Origin: Pyrococcus kukulkanii
GTDB taxonomy: Archaea > Methanobacteriota_B > Thermococci > Thermococcales > Thermococcaceae
Direction: 5' to 3'
DNA length: 64,000 nt
Assembly (NCBI RefSeq): GCF_001577775.1
Contig: NZ_CP010835.1
Coordinates: 62,001 to 126,000 of the forward strand
Every line of letters starts with the position of its first letter. Within the stretch, counting starts at the first letter, position 1. The notes beneath the pieces were generated by a model. The model was not told where the DNA came from. It saw nothing but the letters and a program-made list of their open reading frames with translations, and did no database searches. The position numbers were made by a program, and so were the translations under genes. Below are positions 50,662 through 58,055 of the stretch, one piece after another.

Positions 50662-51279
50662 ATGGTAATTAAGGAACTTGAGATTGAGGCTAAAAAGTTC
50701 GAAGAGAGGGCAAAAGTTTTGGAGGATGTGCTTGAGAGGCAGGCATCTTCCCTTTCCTCGAAGTATGGATCTAGACTTAGCAGGAATAAAGAGGGCTACA
50801 TTTACATTCTTTTCATCGCCATGCTTGTCCTAGAGATTCTCGTGTTAGCATTCTTCAGAGCTCGCTTTAAGGTGCTCGATATAAATATTGAGAGCATCAT
50901 GTACCTTCTCTTAGCATTCTTGGCCCTCTTGATACTCATGCTCTTCTTTGGAAGGAGAAAGAGCGAGGAAGGAACTGGAGATATTAGAGAGAAAATCGAT
51001 GAATACAGGAAAGTCAGCAAGTTCTACTCCAGACTTAAAGAAGCCATAGAGAGAGGAGGTAGGGAGGATATAACTAAGCTTGCAGATGAAATCCTTGAGG
51101 ATCCCCTGTTATCTAAGGCACTAAAAAACTCTGGCGTTGGCGATCCTAAGGTTATAGCTTACTCCCTCTATCTCTATGCTAACAGGGATAAGGTTGATAA
51201 CTCCGAAGTGGAGGAAGTTAAGGGAATGCTTGGGTATCCTCTGAGAAAACTGTTTGAAGGTGAAGCTGATGAGAATTGA
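50662..51279 (+). CDS. membrane protein with two segments and cytoplasmic helices
   Basis: A 205-residue protein: a coiled-coil-like N terminus (LEIEAKKFEERAKVLEDVLE), two membrane segments (IYILFIAMLVLEILVLAFF and MYLLLAFLALLILMLFF), then helical cytoplasmic part. No family recognised. The following gene begins inside its last codons, so they are likely a functional pair. Confidence 0.7.
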   Translation: MVIKELEIEAKKFEERAKVLEDVLERQASSLSSKYGSRLSRNKEGYIYILFIAMLVLEILVLAFFRARFKVLDINIESIMYLLLAFLALLILMLFFGRRKSEEGTGDIREKIDEYRKVSKFYSRLKEAIERGGREDITKLADEILEDPLLSKALKNSGVGDPKVIAYSLYLYANRDKVDNSEVEEVKGMLGYPLRKLFEGEADEN

Positions 51280-52069
51280 AGTTCCATCGAGAGAGTACAT
51301 GAGCGAGCTTTCAAGGGTGTTGAGCAAGGCCGGGATAATGAACAAGACGAAGGAAGAGCTGGCTTGGGAGATATCTCACGTAGTTAGCATAAAAAAGAAG
51401 TTCTCCGAATTCGGTGGAATAAGCGTTGAGGAGGTTAGAACTAGGCTTGAAGAAATTGAAAGTGTCTTTAATTCACTCATGGAGAAACTTAAGGAGCGCG
51501 AACTTTCTTTTGAGGAGCTGATAGATGACCCAACTGTTGTTGAGGTTCTGGAGGCGCTTGAGAAAGCTGGGGCAATAGAGGTTATCGAGGATGAGAAAAT
51601 AAAACTGGTGAAGGAAGTCCCTTTGGAGGAACTTGAAATTGAAGTTGATCTGCCGATAGAAGAGGTGTGGGACAAAATAGAGGAGCTCGAAGAGGCTGGG
51701 GGTAAATTGGTTACGGAAGTAAAGCTCGTAAAGCGGTACTATGTGGAGATAATGGAAGTCGAGCTTGAGGCCATTCAAAAAGCTTTGGAGATAGCCGAGG
51801 AGTACACCGATGAAGAATCCCTCCTTGAGTCCACTATTTCAGGAGTTGCCAAGAGTGCACTGGCCCAGGTAATACTTGCCTTTGTGAAGGAAATAAGGAG
51901 AAAGGACGAGCTTTTAGATATCCTCCTGTCTATGGAGCCAATCAACTTTGAGGGGGACAAGGCAACTATGAGAATATACTTCGACGAGGATGCCGTTGAA
52001 GATTTACTCAAGGAGTTGCAGACATTGGGCTATCTAAAGGTAAAGGGGAATAGGATATGGTTTTATTAA
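51269..52069 (+). CDS. helical/winged-helix-like protein of unknown function
   Basis: A 266-residue, very acidic soluble protein. Several segments look like degenerate winged helices, for example TVVEVLEALEKAGAIEVIEDEKI and AVEDLLKELQTLGYLKVKGNRIWFY at the C terminus. No DNA-binding basic patch is obvious. ATG 51269 follows GAAGGTGA and overlaps the membrane-protein gene by 11 bases. Tail to tail with AIM24 (4 bases). Confidence 0.7.
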   Translation: MRIEVPSREYMSELSRVLSKAGIMNKTKEELAWEISHVVSIKKKFSEFGGISVEEVRTRLEEIESVFNSLMEKLKERELSFEELIDDPTVVEVLEALEKAGAIEVIEDEKIKLVKEVPLEELEIEVDLPIEEVWDKIEELEEAGGKLVTEVKLVKRYYVEIMEVELEAIQKALEIAEEYTDEESLLESTISGVAKSALAQVILAFVKEIRRKDELLDILLSMEPINFEGDKATMRIYFDEDAVEDLLKELQTLGYLKVKGNRIWFY

Positions 52070-52722
52070 GATTTCGGAAGGTGTGGCAGTATCCAGCTTA
52101 AGAACCCATCTAGGCTCCTGGTCTGTATATAGACATCACCAGTGCCTCTGAATTCAAACACTAGGCCTTCGCCGCTGAAGAGGGTGCTCTTAAGCCCTCC
52201 CATCCTTTTTATCGTAAAGTCTATCCCTTCGGTAAATGCAACCATGTGTCCTGTGTCTACGATAAGGCTTTCTCCATTGAGCGATATCTTTTGAATAGCT
52301 CCGTAGCTCGAGAGGAACACCATCCCTTTCCCCCTCATCTCCAAGAGAAATACTCCTTCCCTTCCAATGAAGGTCGTGGCTCCACCGAACTTAACGTCTA
52401 TATCTATGTTCTCTGAAGCAGCTATGAAGGCTCCGCTCTGTGCGTACAGCTTTCCATCTATCTCGAGCCCTATTATGTCCCCAGGATATCCTGGGGCAAA
52501 TCCAACTTTTCCTGGGCCTCTGAAAACGTTGACAAAGAAGCTCTCCCCGCCTAGAATTGATCTTTTAAGTGCTCCAAATATTCCTCCTCTTGCCTTAGTT
52601 TCTAGGGAAACTGTTGGATCCATATAAACCATCGCTCCAGCTTCAGCCTGAACGGCCTCTCCAGGGCCGAGTTGAATCTCTAGAAGAGAAAAACTTGGCC
52701 TGTGCTCTATCTTGTACTCCAT
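52066..52722 (-). CDS. AIM24-family protein
   Basis: A 218-residue beta-rich protein of the AIM24/TIGR00266 family. EAGAMVYMDPTVSLETKARGG, FFVNVFRGPGKVGFAPGYPGDI, QSGAFIAASENIDID and GEGLVFEFRGTGDVYIQTR give the repeated trefoil-like pattern. Homologues occur in bacteria, archaea and yeast mitochondria with unclear function. Its promoter and start (GGTGATACC before ATG) are ordinary. Confidence 0.9.
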   Translation of the reverse strand: MEYKIEHRPSFSLLEIQLGPGEAVQAEAGAMVYMDPTVSLETKARGGIFGALKRSILGGESFFVNVFRGPGKVGFAPGYPGDIIGLEIDGKLYAQSGAFIAASENIDIDVKFGGATTFIGREGVFLLEMRGKGMVFLSSYGAIQKISLNGESLIVDTGHMVAFTEGIDFTIKRMGGLKSTLFSGEGLVFEFRGTGDVYIQTRSLDGFLSWILPHLPKS

Positions 52723-52764
52723 GGTATCACCGAAATTAATTGGGAAAGGGGGTAATAAACTTTC

Positions 52765-53472
52765 TTAGAAAGTTGGTGCCTCCTCACCTGTGAGCCTCTT
52801 GTAGAGTTCCCTGTACGCCTCGATTAGGTCTCCCTTATCGAACCTGAACACGTCCTTGTCTAGACTCCTCTTAGTTTTGGCGTCCCAGAATCTGCACGTG
52901 TCTGGGCTTATCTCATCAGCCAACACTATCTCACCTTTCTTGTTCTTCCCAAACTCAAGCTTGAAGTCCACGAGTATTATTCCCCTCTCCGCGAAGTACC
53001 TTTTCAATATTTCATTAACCTTAAGGGCGATCCTCTCCATTTCCTTAATCTCTTCTTCGCTGACGCCTAGAATCTTTGCGTGGTGGTAATTTATCATGGG
53101 ATCGTGAAGCTCATCGCTCTTATAATACAGCTCGACTATGGGTTCCGGCAACTCGTAACCTTCCGGAAGTGGGAGCCTTTTCTTTAAGCTTCCTGCGACA
53201 ACATTTCTCACTACAACTTCAATTGGATACATCTTGAGTCTCTCAACTATCAGCCTGTTATCTCCAGCAACGCCTATGAAATGCGTCTTTATACCGTGCT
53301 CCTCAAGGAGTTTAAACAATCTCGCGGAAATTTGGGCGTTCAGCCATCCCTTTCCTTTAAATTTGGCTTTTTTAACTCCATCAAAGGCCGTTGCGTCATC
53401 CTTAAACTCCATAATGAATTTGTCCTCGTCAATTGGTATCATCTTCTTTGCCTTTCCCTCGTATATGTCCAT
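52765..53472 (-). CDS. purC: SAICAR synthetase
   Basis: Phosphoribosylaminoimidazole-succinocarboxamide synthase, purine biosynthesis step joining CAIR and aspartate. The 235-residue protein opens MDIYEGKAKKMIPIDEDKF and carries EVVVRNVVAGSL, LVDFKLEFGK and LADEISPDTCRFWDA, all PurC signatures. ATG 53472 follows GGTGAAAAAT. It is divergent from purF with 85 bases between, where two TTTTTAAA-like TATA elements can be seen. Confidence 0.96.
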   Translation of the reverse strand: MDIYEGKAKKMIPIDEDKFIMEFKDDATAFDGVKKAKFKGKGWLNAQISARLFKLLEEHGIKTHFIGVAGDNRLIVERLKMYPIEVVVRNVVAGSLKKRLPLPEGYELPEPIVELYYKSDELHDPMINYHHAKILGVSEEEIKEMERIALKVNEILKRYFAERGIILVDFKLEFGKNKKGEIVLADEISPDTCRFWDAKTKRSLDKDVFRFDKGDLIEAYRELYKRLTGEEAPTF

Positions 53473-53557
53473 ATTTTTCACCATGTTCATGTAAAAATCA
53501 TAATCCTTTTAAGAGTTTTTAAACATATAACTGGCAAAAACGGGGAGAGGTGAAATA

Positions 53558-54886
53558 ATGAGAGAAAAGTGCGGGATATTTGGGGCGTTAACCCAGGAAG
53601 CCCCTAAAAAGGCATATTTCGCTCTCATCGCACTTCAGCATAGGGGTCAGGAGGGTGCGGGGATCAGCTTTTGGGATGGTAGGATTAAGACCGTTAAGGG
53701 TCATGGGTTAGTTTCTGAAGTCTTCAAGGAGAACTCCCTAAATGGTGCTAAGTCCAGGCTTGCAATAGGCCACGTGAGGTACTCAACATCTGGATCGCTG
53801 AGCGAGGTTCAGCCCCTTGAGGTTGAGTGTTGCGGTTATAGACTTGCAATAGCTCACAACGGTACCCTGACTAATTTCCTCCCCGTGAGGAGAAGGTATG
53901 AGGAGGAGGGCTTTAGGTTTAGATCTTCCGTTGATACCGAGCTCATAGGTGTCTCTTTTCTGAGGCACTACAGTGAGCTTAAGGATGAGTTCGGGGCAAT
54001 GAGAGAGGTTTTCAATGAAGTTAGAGGGGCTTACTCCATCGTCATGCTCTTTAATGGGAAACTTGTGGTTGCAAGAGATCCCGTTGGTTTTAGACCTTTA
54101 AGCTATGGCATTGGTGATGGTCATTATTTTGCCTCTGAGGATTCCGCCCTTAAGATGTTCGGGCTCGAAACAAGGGACGTTGAGCCTGGGGAAGTTTTCG
54201 TGGTTGAGGAGGATGAAGTTTACAGCAAAGTTCTGGTTAAAGCCGAAAGAAGGCACTGTGTCTTTGAGTACATATACTTTGCAAGGCCCGACAGCATTAT
54301 TGATGGGATAAGCGTTTACTGTGCCCGCTACAGGATGGGGGTTGAGCTCGCCAGGGAGAGTCCTGCTGACGGTGACGTCGTTATTGCCGTCCCCGACTCG
54401 GGGAGAACTGCTGCTTTAGGCTTTGCTCATGAGAGCGGAATTCCATACATGGAGGGATTGATAAAGAACCGTTACATTGGAAGGACTTTCATAATGCCTG
54501 CGGGTAGAGGATTAAAGGTTAAGCTAAAGCTTTCGCCAGTTAAGGAAGTTGTAGATGGGAGGAGGGTAGTGCTTGTTGACGATTCCATAGTTAGGGGCAC
54601 AACCATGATGAGAATAGTGAAAATGCTGAGGGATGCTGGCGCTAAAGAGGTGCACGTTAGGATAGCCTCTCCGCCAATAAGGTATCCCTGTTACATGGGA
54701 ATCGATATTCCAACGAGGCATGAGCTTATTGCAGCGTGGAGGAGCGTTGAGAATATAAGAAAGGAGATAGGGGCTGATTCTCTTGCTTATTTAAGTATTG
54801 AGGGATTAAAGAGGGCTGTTGGTACTGACAAGCTCTGCATGGCATGTTTAACTGGAGAGTATCCAAAATGGGCTTTTGACTTCTAA
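53558..54886 (+). CDS. purF: amidophosphoribosyltransferase
   Basis: First committed enzyme of purine synthesis, making phosphoribosylamine from PRPP and glutamine. The 442-residue protein starts [10 protein letters not shown]; the Cys at position 5 is the glutaminase nucleophile after removal of a short propeptide. GHVRYSTSG and AHNGTLTNF are glutaminase motifs, and [13 protein letters not shown] is the PRPP-binding loop. GGAGAGGTGA precedes the ATG. Shares the divergent promoter region with purC. Confidence 0.96.
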   Translation: MREKCGIFGALTQEAPKKAYFALIALQHRGQEGAGISFWDGRIKTVKGHGLVSEVFKENSLNGAKSRLAIGHVRYSTSGSLSEVQPLEVECCGYRLAIAHNGTLTNFLPVRRRYEEEGFRFRSSVDTELIGVSFLRHYSELKDEFGAMREVFNEVRGAYSIVMLFNGKLVVARDPVGFRPLSYGIGDGHYFASEDSALKMFGLETRDVEPGEVFVVEEDEVYSKVLVKAERRHCVFEYIYFARPDSIIDGISVYCARYRMGVELARESPADGDVVIAVPDSGRTAALGFAHESGIPYMEGLIKNRYIGRTFIMPAGRGLKVKLKLSPVKEVVDGRRVVLVDDSIVRGTTMMRIVKMLRDAGAKEVHVRIASPPIRYPCYMGIDIPTRHELIAAWRSVENIRKEIGADSLAYLSIEGLKRAVGTDKLCMACLTGEYPKWAFDF

Positions 54887-54927
54887 ACGTTTATATCCAT
54901 GGAATTTGAATGTTACCTGGTGGGACT

Positions 54928-55359
54928 ATGAAGTTGCCTTCAGACGTTGACAATATTTTAAAGGGTAGTTCGTGAATTCTGATTTATGAAAATTGGAAAA
55001 TTGGAAAGACTTTGCAGGTAATTGGGGTCATTGTGGGGGTTTTGTTCTTCGTGCTGGCTTATCTAAAAGTTGGTGGATGGGTTTATTTCCTAGCTCTGGC
55101 TTCAATTGGGCTGATATACTTTGGGACTGTTTTAGACGCCTTTGAGAACTACAGCGGAAACGTTAGAAAGTTCAGGATGCTTGAAGTCACGATGATTCTT
55201 CTCTGTGCGCTCTCCTTTGCGTTTGTGAGTGACTACACTCACTCAACGGCCCTTGGAATCGCTGTGAGTGCTCCTTTTTTAGTTCTAGCAGGTTACTTCG
55301 GAAATAAAGTTAGGGAGAAGAAAACCTTTGAGGTCACAGTTCTCATGGGTAAATTCTAG
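54928..55359 (+). pseudogene. small membrane protein gene interrupted by an in-frame TGA
   Basis: ATG 54928 has a good ribosome site (GGTGGGACT) and a TATA box (CGTTTATATCC near 54889). Fifteen codons, MKLPSDVDNILKGSS, are followed by TGA at 54973-54975; the same frame then stays open to 55359 (ILIYENWKIGKTLQV, then four membrane segments such as VIGVIVGVLFFVLAYL). The part after the stop has only a TTG (55012) as start and no ribosome site. A nonsense mutation, recoding or sequencing error could explain this. Family not recognised. Overlaps asnS tail to tail by 17 bases. Confidence 0.65.
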
Positions 55360-56647
55360 CCGGAGTCCTTGGGAAGAGGGTGGCCCACCTTATGTGGTCA
55401 AGCTTCAGAACCCATGCAACCAGCCTCTCAACGCCTAAACCAAAGCCGCTGTGCGGCACTGAGCCGTACTTCCTCAGGTCAAGGTACCACTCGTAATCTT
55501 TGGGGTCCATTCCTTCCTCTATTATCCTCTGAACAAGCTTATCGTAGTTGTCTTCTCTCTCCGATCCTCCGATTATCTCTCCGTAGCCTTCCGGAGCTAG
55601 CATGTCTGCAGCTAACACTTTCCTGGGATCCTGGGGATCTTCCTTCATGTAGAAGGCCTTAATGTGCTTTGGATAGCCGTAGACGAAGAATGGTCTGTCG
55701 AACTCCTCCGTGAGAACTCTTTCTTCATCTGCTCCCATGTCATCCCCCCACTCAATCTTCACGCCCTTGCTCTGAAGGATCTCTATGGCCTCATCGTAGC
55801 TTATTCTTGGGAACGGTGGCTCTGTATTCTTCAGCGTTGTTAAATCGTCCCTAAACATCTCTATCTCATTTTTCCTTAACTCAAGCGTTCTCTGAACCAT
55901 GTAGCTTACTAATTCCTCTTCGACTTTCATTATGTCCCAGAGGTCCATCCAGGCCCCCTCAAGTTCGAGGTGCCAGAACTCTGTTAGGTGCCTTCTAGTC
56001 CTGCTCTTCTCTGCCCTAAAGCTTGGGGTTAGTGACCATACCTTCTCGAGGCCGAAGATTGCAGCCTCTAAATACAACTGGGCAGATTGGCTCAGATAGG
56101 CGTACTTGTCGAAGTACTTGAGCTTGAACAGGGTTGCTCCCCCTTCTACAGCTCCTGTTACGAGTATTGGGGGGAATACTTCGTGCCATCCGTTCTTCAG
56201 GAGCCACTCCCTCGCTGCCATAATGAGTGTTTCCTTGACCTTCATTATGGCAGAGACTTTGGGAGTTCTTATATGGAGGTGCCTGTAGTCGAGCAACAAC
56301 TCAGGACTTGCTTGCTCTGGGTTCTCTGGAATTGGGAACTCGCTTACGGCCTGTATTACTTCAAGTTTTTCGACGTGAACTTCTGCCCCTCCTGGGGCCC
56401 TCTCATCAGCTTTAACTATTCCCTCCACTATAACACTCGACTCTCTTCCGAGCTTCTTTGCCTTCTCAAAAACCTCCTCTCCAACCACATTTTTGGCAAT
56501 TACAGTCTGAACTATTCCAGTTGAGTCCCTAATCCACAGGAATATCTTCTTGCCTACCCTCATGTTGCTGTATACCCATCCCGCGAGCTTGACTCTTTGG
56601 CCGTCGAGTTCCGGTTTTACCTCTTCACAGTACGTCTTCTCAATCAT
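55343..56647 (-). CDS. asnS: asparaginyl-tRNA synthetase
   Basis: Class IIb synthetase of 434 residues: N-terminal OB anticodon-binding domain (VKLAGWVYSNMRVGKKIFLW), motif 2 FRAEKSRTRRHLTEFWHLE, and motif 3 GFGLGVERLVAWVL. It resembles Pyrococcus AsnRS (P. horikoshii PH0241 as I recall) more than the archaeal AspRS. ATG 56647 follows GGTGATGCTC. Upstream on the same strand lie two small RNA genes. Confidence 0.9.
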   Translation of the reverse strand: MIEKTYCEEVKPELDGQRVKLAGWVYSNMRVGKKIFLWIRDSTGIVQTVIAKNVVGEEVFEKAKKLGRESSVIVEGIVKADERAPGGAEVHVEKLEVIQAVSEFPIPENPEQASPELLLDYRHLHIRTPKVSAIMKVKETLIMAAREWLLKNGWHEVFPPILVTGAVEGGATLFKLKYFDKYAYLSQSAQLYLEAAIFGLEKVWSLTPSFRAEKSRTRRHLTEFWHLELEGAWMDLWDIMKVEEELVSYMVQRTLELRKNEIEMFRDDLTTLKNTEPPFPRISYDEAIEILQSKGVKIEWGDDMGADEERVLTEEFDRPFFVYGYPKHIKAFYMKEDPQDPRKVLAADMLAPEGYGEIIGGSEREDNYDKLVQRIIEEGMDPKDYEWYLDLRKYGSVPHSGFGLGVERLVAWVLKLDHIRWATLFPRTPARIYP

Positions 56648-56739
56648 GAGCATCACCTTAACTGGGCCTTCTTCTTGACCCTTCTATATAAGCCCTTCGG
56701 TTATTTGTTCAAAATTTTTCAAAATATTTGTCAAAAAGC

Positions 56740-56796
56740 AGGTCAGCGAAGGGCGTGGTCATCATCTCCTCAGCAAAGCAAAAGCTCTTCATCCCC
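56740..56796 (-). ncRNA. C/D box guide RNA targeting 23S domain I
   Basis: On the reverse strand: box C ATGAAGA (56792-56786), guide 56785-56774, box D' CTGA (56773-56770), box C' ATGATGA (56765-56759), guide 56758-56747, box D CTGA (56746-56743). The D guide matches 23S 31610-31621 in all 12 positions and predicts 2'-O-methylation of G31614 (D+5 rule). The D' guide matches 31771-31781 over 11 positions and predicts G31774. Ends are estimated. It follows an H/ACA-like hairpin on the same strand by a few bases. Confidence 0.9.
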
Positions 56797-56857
56797 TGTA
56801 GGCCCGGCCGGAACCCCCGGTTCACGATTCCCCGGAGAGGGCGGGAGCCGGGCCCTA
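56794..56857 (-). ncRNA. probable H/ACA-like guide RNA
   Basis: A very GC-rich hairpin on the reverse strand: 56855-56847 (GGGCCCGGC) pairs with 56808-56800 over 9 bp, an internal loop separates it from a short CCGG/CCGG upper stem capped by GGAATCGTGAA, which contains GA/UGA elements that could form a K-loop. ACA follows the stem one base later (56799-56797). A reverse-strand TATA box lies 25 bases before its 5' end. I could not find a convincing pseudouridine target, so the class is probable only. Confidence 0.5.
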
Positions 56858-56877
56858 TGCTTAGCTTTACCTTTGGA

Positions 56878-56886
56878 AATATAAAA
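56878..56886 (-). promoter_or_regulatory. TATA box for the tandem small RNAs
   Basis: Reverse-strand TTTTATATT, about 25 bases upstream of the start of the H/ACA-like hairpin. No second promoter is visible before the C/D RNA, which suggests one precursor. Confidence 0.55.
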
Positions 56887-56963
56887 CTTTGCGAAATCTG
56901 TATAAACTTCAAATGCTTAGAAATTTTTAAGGCTCCTCTTCTGGGGCCTTGGAGGTGTTAAGG

Positions 56964-57965
56964 TTGAGAAAATTCGTTGTATTGTTGGCCCTTGCAGTCG
57001 CTGTTCTAATGATCAGCGGCTGTATTGGGGGTAGCGTTCCCACTAAGATACCAATGGAGTCAGAAGTTCAGGAGACAACGACTCAGGAAGAGAATACGCA
57101 GCCAGAAACCCAGGAAGATTATGGGTCCTGGGCTTCTCCTTGGGATGTTTCTAAGCCCGTAGAAATTGATGGCAAGAAGTACTACATAACTTCCCTGAAG
57201 TACGAGTACAGGATTAGGTACCCTGGATCTGAGGAAGTTAAGGAGTACACGGTAATAAAGGAGAGGAAAAAGACGAAAATAGAAGTTTATGGCTCTAACT
57301 TTAACTCTGAAAGTGGAGAAATCGAGAAAGTTAAGATTGGGGAGTACGAGGTCTACGAATACTACACGAAACTTATCCCCAAGAATGGGGATGTGCTTGA
57401 GGTCTACGTTTGGACTAATGGTGAGTCCGACGTTATGGACATGTACTTTACATTCCCGGTTCCTGCTACTATGATATTTGCCGGCCAGAACTTCGTTGCT
57501 ATCAAGCTCATTAGCGGTGACAGGACATATGAGATGTACAATCCAGCCGGTGTTGGGAACTATAATTACATGCCTTACGAAAATGGAGATCTCGGCTGGT
57601 TCACTAATTCGGAGGAAGTAGAGAACCTCTATGGAAGCTTTTTTGCAGTATATCAGTTTCCATTTTGGTCAGCCTTAGAGGAGGAGAACCTCTATACACC
57701 TGCTGAAGAGTCGTTCTCTTACATGGGCATATCTTACAACTACAGGATAACTCCCCAGAGCACTGTTGTAGTTGCCGGTCATAAATTCAGGACTTCAAAA
57801 GTTGAGTGGACGTACTCCTTTACTGGCCAGGGTAGTGCAAAGGGTTATGCTGTCCTTACCTCATCCCTTCCGGTTCCATTGCAGCTTGAGGGAGTATTTG
57901 CCGTTCAAGGTCAAGCTTGGTACGCTTACATGAAGCTCCTTGATATTGGCCTTAAAGAGGCCTAA
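56964..57965 (+). CDS. lipoprotein of unknown function
   Basis: A 333-residue secreted lipoprotein: signal RKFVVLLALAVAVLMISGCIG with the lipobox Cys, a Thr/Glu/Gln-rich linker, then a beta-rich domain with many Tyr residues (YYITSLKYEYRIRYPG, EYEVYEYYTKL, SYMGISYNYRITPQS). No family recognised. TTG 56964 is the chosen start because GGAGGTG (56950-56956) is correctly spaced in front of it; the longer frame from TTG 56949 would include that site. A C/D box RNA begins about 30 bases after its stop. Confidence 0.78.
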   Translation: MRKFVVLLALAVAVLMISGCIGGSVPTKIPMESEVQETTTQEENTQPETQEDYGSWASPWDVSKPVEIDGKKYYITSLKYEYRIRYPGSEEVKEYTVIKERKKTKIEVYGSNFNSESGEIEKVKIGEYEVYEYYTKLIPKNGDVLEVYVWTNGESDVMDMYFTFPVPATMIFAGQNFVAIKLISGDRTYEMYNPAGVGNYNYMPYENGDLGWFTNSEEVENLYGSFFAVYQFPFWSALEEENLYTPAEESFSYMGISYNYRITPQSTVVVAGHKFRTSKVEWTYSFTGQGSAKGYAVLTSSLPVPLQLEGVFAVQGQAWYAYMKLLDIGLKEA

Positions 57966-57996
57966 ATATTTTAAAATTTTTAAAAGAGAAAGGAAA

Positions 57997-58055
57997 AGGG
58001 ATGATGAATTTTTCCCTCACTCTGAACTGTGATGAGGAGCCGATGCTCTGACCTC
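57997..58055 (+). ncRNA. C/D box guide RNA targeting 23S, antisense to the aglB 3' end
   Basis: Box C ATGATGA (58001-58007), box D' CTGA (58022-58025), box C' GTGATGA (58029-58035), box D CTGA (58048-58051). The D guide (58036-58047) matches 23S 32011-32021 over 11 positions and predicts methylation of U32014. The D' guide pairs 58011-58020 with 32063-32072 over 10 positions and predicts A32066. AT-rich TATA-like sequence lies at about 57966-57986. From 58017 on it is antisense to the last codons and stop of aglB. Confidence 0.93.

Noticed and set aside
54973-54975. TGA as a selenocysteine codon
   Set aside because: Thermococcales are not known to have Sec machinery, and the context (GSS before, ILIYEN after) has no redox motif.
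56794-56857. GC-rich hairpin read as a tRNA
   Set aside because: No T-arm TTCRA motif, no anticodon arm and length too short; the ACA after the stem fits H/ACA better.
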